8,503 bases of DNA from Anaerolineae bacterium (GTDB lineage Bacteria > Chloroflexota > Anaerolineae > B4-G1 > SLSP01), in assembly GCA_016934645.1 (NCBI GenBank), contig JAFGSL010000312.1, forward strand, positions 1 to 8,503. The letters run 5' to 3'. Of the stretch, positions 5,347 through 8,503 are shown piece after piece (the first letter of the stretch is position 1; every line of letters begins with the position of its first letter). Both the position numbers and the translations under genes were made by a program. Below the pieces are notes generated by a model that saw only the letters and a list, made by a program, of their open reading frames with translations, had not been told where the DNA came from and did not search any database.

Positions 5347-6747
5347 CTAAATGTTATGTATCGCTTTGCCGAAGACGCTGTGCGCGGCTTCCATGACGGC
5401 CTCGTTGAGGGTAGGATGGGCGTGCATCGTGTGGGCGATCTCTTCGGGCGTAAGCTCGGTAGTTCGGGCTAAGACTAGCTCCGGTAGCAATTCCGTCGCT
5501 TCCGGGCCCACGACGACCGCGCCGACAATCTCACCGCTGCGCTCCTCGGCGATGATCTTGACAAAGCCAGCATTATCTCCGAGTCCTAGCGCTTTGCCGT
5601 TGGCAAGGAAGGGGAACTTCCCCACGCGCACGTTCAAACCTTGCTCCTGTGCTTTAGCCTCAGACAAGCCGAAAGAGGCGACCTGGGGAGAGGTGTATGT
5701 GCCACGCGGCATCGCAGTCACATCGAATGGCTTAGTCTTGTGTCCGGCGATGGTTTCCACCGTCAGGATAGCCTGCGCCGAGGCGACGTGAGCCAGCGGC
5801 AGTATCCCGTTTACATCGCCGATGGCGTATACGGCAGGGACATTCGTCCGCATAAAACCATCTACGGTAATCCAGCCGCGTTCGGTCGTCACGCCGACGG
5901 CCTCCAGTCCCAAGTTTTCACTGTTGGGCTGCACACCGATGGCGACCAGCACCACCTCGCCCTCGAGCGTTTGCTCACCCTTCGACCCGGTTACAAGCAC
6001 CTGGACGCCATTCGCAGTCGTTTTGATGTCTTCAACGCGTGTAGAGGTAAGTGTCTGGATTTTCTGGCGACGGAATTGGCGCGCCAACTCAGCGGCGGCC
6101 TCTTCATCCTCGACAGGCAGAATGTGATCCAACATCTCGACCACAGTCACATTTACACCGTAAGCACGCCACACCGTAGCAAACTCCAGCCCAATCGGCC
6201 CCGCACCAATAATGATAGCGGACTTTGGTAGCTCGCGGCGTTCGAGAGCGTGACGAGCCGTAAGTACGCATTCGCCGTCTGCCGCAACGCCGGGGATGAG
6301 CCGCGCACGCGAACCGGTGGCGATGATGATGGATTTGGCAGTGAACGTCTGCGTGTCGCCTTCCTTTGTGGCGACGGCGACGCTTGTCGGGGAAGTGAGT
6401 TTGGCGCTCCCCCAGACCACATCGATATGATTGCCCTTCAACAATGTCTCCACACCTTTCACCAGCCGCGCGGAGATTTTGCGGCTGCGATCGATGGCCG
6501 CACCGTAATCCAGCGTGACGTTTTCAACGCTAAAGCCGAATTCCTTACCATCGCCGAGCAACCGCGCGACTTCGGCATTGCGCAGCAGCGCCTTCGTGGG
6601 GATGCAGCCCCAGTTGAGGCATACCCCACCTAGATGTTCGCGCTCGACGAGCGCAACTTTCATCCCCAACTGCGCGGCGCGGATGGCGGCGACGTAACCG
6701 CCTGGCCCTGCGCCCACAACAACCACATCATAAGTCGATTCAGGCAT
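5347..6747 (-). CDS. lpdA: Dihydrolipoyl dehydrogenase (E3)
   Basis: FAD-dependent E3 component that reoxidises dihydrolipoyl groups of 2-oxoacid dehydrogenase and glycine-cleavage complexes, passing electrons to NAD+. At 466 residues it is full length. The FAD-binding GAGPGG is at 12-17, the redox-active disulfide GGVCLNWGC at 40-48 (Cys43, Cys48), and the NAD-binding GAGPIGLEFA follows at roughly 180-190. The second FAD motif is VYAIGDVNG, and the catalytic pair HAHPTLNE contains His444 and Glu449 at the C-terminus. The ATG is preceded by GAGGAG with a six-base spacing, a clear ribosome binding site. It lies 35 nt after cmk on the same strand. No E1 or E2 gene is adjacent, so it may serve several complexes. 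The annotation is secure; the particular partner complex is unknown. Confidence 0.96.
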   Translation of the reverse strand: MPESTYDVVVVGAGPGGYVAAIRAAQLGMKVALVEREHLGGVCLNWGCIPTKALLRNAEVARLLGDGKEFGFSVENVTLDYGAAIDRSRKISARLVKGVETLLKGNHIDVVWGSAKLTSPTSVAVATKEGDTQTFTAKSIIIATGSRARLIPGVAADGECVLTARHALERRELPKSAIIIGAGPIGLEFATVWRAYGVNVTVVEMLDHILPVEDEEAAAELARQFRRQKIQTLTSTRVEDIKTTANGVQVLVTGSKGEQTLEGEVVLVAIGVQPNSENLGLEAVGVTTERGWITVDGFMRTNVPAVYAIGDVNGILPLAHVASAQAILTVETIAGHKTKPFDVTAMPRGTYTSPQVASFGLSEAKAQEQGLNVRVGKFPFLANGKALGLGDNAGFVKIIAEERSGEIVGAVVVGPEATELLPELVLARTTELTPEEIAHTMHAHPTLNEAVMEAAHSVFGKAIHNI

Positions 6748-6782
6748 AATCAGCTCCTCAAGTAAGATACCGAGAAAATTCT

Positions 6783-7469
6783 CTAAGCCGGGTCGCAGCT
6801 GTCAACCAGCCTTTCAACTCGTTTTAGCATCTGTTCGATGGTAAGATCGGTGTTGTCGAAGATGACAGCATCAGGCGCGGCCTTGAGTGGCGCAGCAGCA
6901 CGGCTACTATCAATTTGATCACGCTGTTGCAGATTCGCCAGCACAGCCTCGTACTCAGAGTGCTCGCCTTTGGTCTGCCGCTCCAACTGGCGGCGATGCG
7001 CCCGTTCCTCCGCTGAAGCAATCACGTAAAGTTTCATATCTGCATCAGGGATAACGACCGTGCCGATGTCGCGCCCGACCATAACGACGCGTCCCAACGC
7101 GGCGATTTCGCGCATACGGCGCGTGAGCGCTTCGCGCACGCCCGGGTACGCGGAGACCGGCGAGACAGCAGCATCAACTTCTGGGGTACGGATGACCCAG
7201 GTGACATCACCGCCTTCGACGTGCACCGTGTAGTGCCGCCCGTCCATCTCCGTAGGTGGCGTCACATCAATATGCAGTTCTTCGGCCAGATGAGTGATGG
7301 CAGATTCATCTGCGATGGGAATCTTCCGGTCGAGTGCAGCCCACGTCACAGCGCGGTAGAGCACGCCGGTATCCAGATAAAGGTACGCGAGATAGCGCGA
7401 CAAATGATAACCGATGGTGCTTTTCCCCGAAGCCGCCGGGCCGTCGATAGCGATGGTCGAGGGTTTCAC
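6783..7469 (-). CDS. cmk: Cytidylate (CMP/dCMP) kinase
   Basis: Phosphorylates CMP and dCMP with ATP, in pyrimidine nucleotide synthesis and salvage; cytoplasmic. 228 residues, normal for the bacterial enzyme. The P-loop is GPAASGKST (10-18), followed by YLDTGVLYRAV (31-41), the CMP-binding RTPEVDAAVSPVSAYPGVR (94-112) and GRDIGTVV (132-139), then a C-terminal RDQIDSSRAAAPLK segment with the family Arg/Asp residues. The start codon is GTG at 7467-7469, sharing GTGA with the stop of rluB (4-nt overlap), which fixes the start and indicates translational coupling. The rluB-cmk pair is a recurrent arrangement in bacterial genomes, often following the chromosome-segregation genes scpA and scpB, which would lie beyond the window if present. 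Confidence 0.96.
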   Translation of the reverse strand: MKPSTIAIDGPAASGKSTIGYHLSRYLAYLYLDTGVLYRAVTWAALDRKIPIADESAITHLAEELHIDVTPPTEMDGRHYTVHVEGGDVTWVIRTPEVDAAVSPVSAYPGVREALTRRMREIAALGRVVMVGRDIGTVVIPDADMKLYVIASAEERAHRRQLERQTKGEHSEYEAVLANLQQRDQIDSSRAAAPLKAAPDAVIFDNTDLTIEQMLKRVERLVDSCDPA

Positions 7470-8320
7470 CGGCGCTTCCTCGTTGGGGACGAAGATCCGC
7501 GGCCGCCTGCAGGCTTGCGCTGACGGGGCGTTCCCTGCCGGGCACGATCATAGCGACCGCGCGGCTTGCGGTTGGATGACGGTTCGGAGCGTGTGAGGCC
7601 AGCATCCTTGCGCAGGGCATTAACCTCACCGGTACTCAGGTAACGCCAACGGCCAGTGGTGAGATCGCCCAATTTCAGCGATCCCATTTCTACACGGATA
7701 AGTCGCTGCGCCGGATGGCCGAGTGCGGCCACGACGCGCCGAACCAGATGCTTGCGTCCTTCATGGACGGTGACGCGCAGCCAGGTCTGCCCACGCTCCT
7801 GCTGCTCCATCTGCACCTGGCTAAAATTCGCTTTCCTGTCGTCCAGCGTGACACCCCGTCGCCAGCGGTCGATAGTTTCCGCATTGGGTTCCCCCGACAC
7901 CAATACACGATAAACGCGCGCGTGACCATAGCGCGGATGGGTAAGACGCTCAGTTAGCTCGCCATCATCGGTGAGCAGCAATAGGCCTTCGCTGTCGGCG
8001 TCCAGACGGCCCACCGGATAGAGCCGTTGGGGCAGGGGGATCAGATCCATGATCGTCCGCCGCCCTTCGGGATCACTGGTAGTGGTGATATAACCACGCG
8101 GTTTGTAGAGGGCGACGTAAGTGTGGCCTTGCGGCTGGCGGATCGGTTCGCCATCCAGCGTGATGCGCTGTGTTGCCGGATCAGCCTTGTCGCCCAATTT
8201 GGCGATATGCCCATCGACGGCTACGCGCCCCTCTTCGATTATTCCTTCACAAGCTCGGCGCGAGCCATACCCCGCAGCGGCGAGAATCTTTTGTAAGCGT
8301 TCTGCATTTTCGTTTTCCAT
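7466..8320 (-). CDS. rluB: 23S rRNA pseudouridine synthase, RluB/RsuA family
   Basis: Isomerises a uridine of 23S rRNA (position 2605 for E. coli RluB). Counted from ATG at 8318-8320 it is 284 residues. The N-terminal S4 RNA-binding domain starts at ERLQKILAAAGYGSRRACEG (7-26). Next is KPRGYITTTSDPEGR (73-87), then the catalytic GRLDADSEGLLLLTDDGE with nucleophile Asp107. A later HEGRKHLVRRVVAALGHP segment matches the family motif, with Leu where Gln is usual. The last 40 residues are a disordered basic tail rich in Arg, Lys, Gly and Ser. Two in-frame ATGs (8318 and 8327) and an upstream one (8432-8434) are possible. The latter would add 38 residues translated from the intergenic word repeat and is unlikely. 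No Shine-Dalgarno precedes 8318 or 8327, and a TATAAT box overlaps the latter, favouring a leaderless message from 8320. Confidence 0.92.
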   Translation of the reverse strand: MENENAERLQKILAAAGYGSRRACEGIIEEGRVAVDGHIAKLGDKADPATQRITLDGEPIRQPQGHTYVALYKPRGYITTTSDPEGRRTIMDLIPLPQRLYPVGRLDADSEGLLLLTDDGELTERLTHPRYGHARVYRVLVSGEPNAETIDRWRRGVTLDDRKANFSQVQMEQQERGQTWLRVTVHEGRKHLVRRVVAALGHPAQRLIRVEMGSLKLGDLTTGRWRYLSTGEVNALRKDAGLTRSEPSSNRKPRGRYDRARQGTPRQRKPAGGRGSSSPTRKRR

Positions 8321-8327
8321 AGCGGAC

Positions 8328-8333
8328 ATTATA
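8328..8333 (-). promoter_or_regulatory. Candidate -10 box for rluB, predicting a leaderless mRNA
   Basis: TATAAT on the minus strand ends eight bases before the A of the rluB ATG at 8320, the spacing expected between a -10 box and a transcription start. Transcripts would therefore begin at or next to the start codon, which fits the lack of a ribosome binding site. The -35 position (about TTCGCT) is poor. Confidence 0.4.
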
Positions 8334-8340
8334 CATGGAA

Positions 8341-8432
8341 TGCGCGAATCAGCGAATGGAGAATAGCGAGAATGGGAAATGGCGAATGGAAAATTGGAAA
8401 TGGCGGACAGGAGATTCATTCTCGCAATTTTC
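8341..8432. repeat. Degenerate word repeat upstream of rluB
   Basis: A purine-rich stretch made of shuffled variants of GCGAATGG, GGAGAATAGCGA and GGAAATGG. It contains inverted word pairs: GCGAGAAT (8366-8373) against ATTCTCGC (8418-8425), and GAAAATTG (8389-8396) against CAATTTTC (8425-8432). The order of the words differs between arms, so it is not one simple hairpin. The construction principle is that of the repeat at 5281-5345, with different words. Confidence 0.55.
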
Positions 8433-8439
8433 AATAGAG

Positions 8440-8453
8440 TTATTGCACAATAA
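8440..8453. repeat. Short inverted repeat TTATTG-CA-CAATAA near the right edge
   Basis: A 6-bp inverted repeat around a 2-nt centre, preceded by GAG, 15 bases beyond the possible stop codon of the gene cut by the right edge. It could be a regulator site or the tip of an insertion-sequence terminal repeat. With only one side in view neither can be shown. Confidence 0.2.
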
Positions 8454-8468
8454 GAACATTAGGTAGGT

Positions 8469-8503
8469 TTAACTGGCGAAGCGGAAGTTGACTAGATTAA
8501 GCG
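8469..8503 (-). CDS. Possible last ten codons of a gene continuing past the right edge
   Basis: One minus-strand frame is open from the edge and ends with TAA at 8469-8471, giving LNLVNFRFAS; the other two minus frames stop at once. Ten codons are too few to identify a protein or to prove coding. The short aromatic/basic ending is reminiscent of some transposase C-termini, which is only an impression. If real, it is the gene upstream of rluB on the same strand. Confidence 0.2.
   Translation of the reverse strand, partial: LNLVNFRFAS

Noticed and set aside
6769..6784. GAGAA/TTCTC element after cmk, considered as a terminator
   Set aside because: Short stem with a two-base loop and no T-run on the minus strand; it lies inside a 35-nt gap before a well-formed lpdA ribosome binding site.
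8321..8434. 38-residue N-terminal extension of RluB
   Set aside because: It translates the intergenic word repeat and the family's S4 domain begins only seven residues after the ATG at 8320.
1..8503. CRISPR arrays, tRNA or rRNA genes, phage or defence-system genes
   Set aside because: No regularly spaced direct repeats, no cloverleaf-like segments and no further recognisable defence or phage proteins besides the toxin-antitoxin pair.

Overview
The window looks like a chromosomal stretch from a menaquinone-using bacterium of moderate to fairly high GC content, most likely Chloroflexota (an inference from the PyrK/PyrD-like pair, the rluB-cmk pair, a menG-type methyltransferase and purine-rich intergenic word repeats; no rRNA or other marker fixes the taxon). 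Every convincing gene is on the minus strand, so transcription runs from high to low coordinates. No tRNA, rRNA, CRISPR array or complete mobile element is visible.

Right to left: 8335-8503 is a gene-poor stretch with a degenerate word repeat and possibly the last ten codons of another gene. Then come rluB (23S rRNA pseudouridine synthase) and cmk (cytidylate kinase), which overlap by 4 nt, and lpdA (dihydrolipoyl dehydrogenase) 35 nt further on. A 65-bp inverted repeat built from GGAGTA-type words fills the gap after lpdA. Behind it lies a tightly coupled three-gene block (4520-5272, 3660-4520, 3148-3648): a PyrK-like [2Fe-2S] protein, a PyrD-like TIM-barrel protein and a small membrane-anchored protein with a Val-Pro-Ile periodic beta-rich domain. 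The first two overlap as ATGA, and the ribosome binding site of the third includes the stop codon of the second.

The left third holds a toxin-antitoxin module (Phd/YefM-type antitoxin, PIN-domain VapC-type toxin, 25-nt overlap) with the best promoter in the window (TTGACC-17-TAAAAT). After it come a ubiE/menG methyltransferase, preceded by a perfect 17-bp palindrome and a TATAAT box, and a biotin-dependent acyl-CoA carboxylase carboxyltransferase subunit (PccB/MmdA type) cut by the left edge. Its TTG start means an ATG-only search misses it, and a long meaningless open frame lies antisense to it.

Most of the window is ordinary central metabolism and RNA/nucleotide housekeeping. The most unusual part is the PyrK-like/PyrD-like/membrane-protein operon. 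Both flavoprotein-family members keep the fold-defining motifs and the iron-sulfur cysteines, but they have lost the residues a working dihydroorotate dehydrogenase and its electron-transfer subunit should need, which suggests a repurposed redox or binding module.
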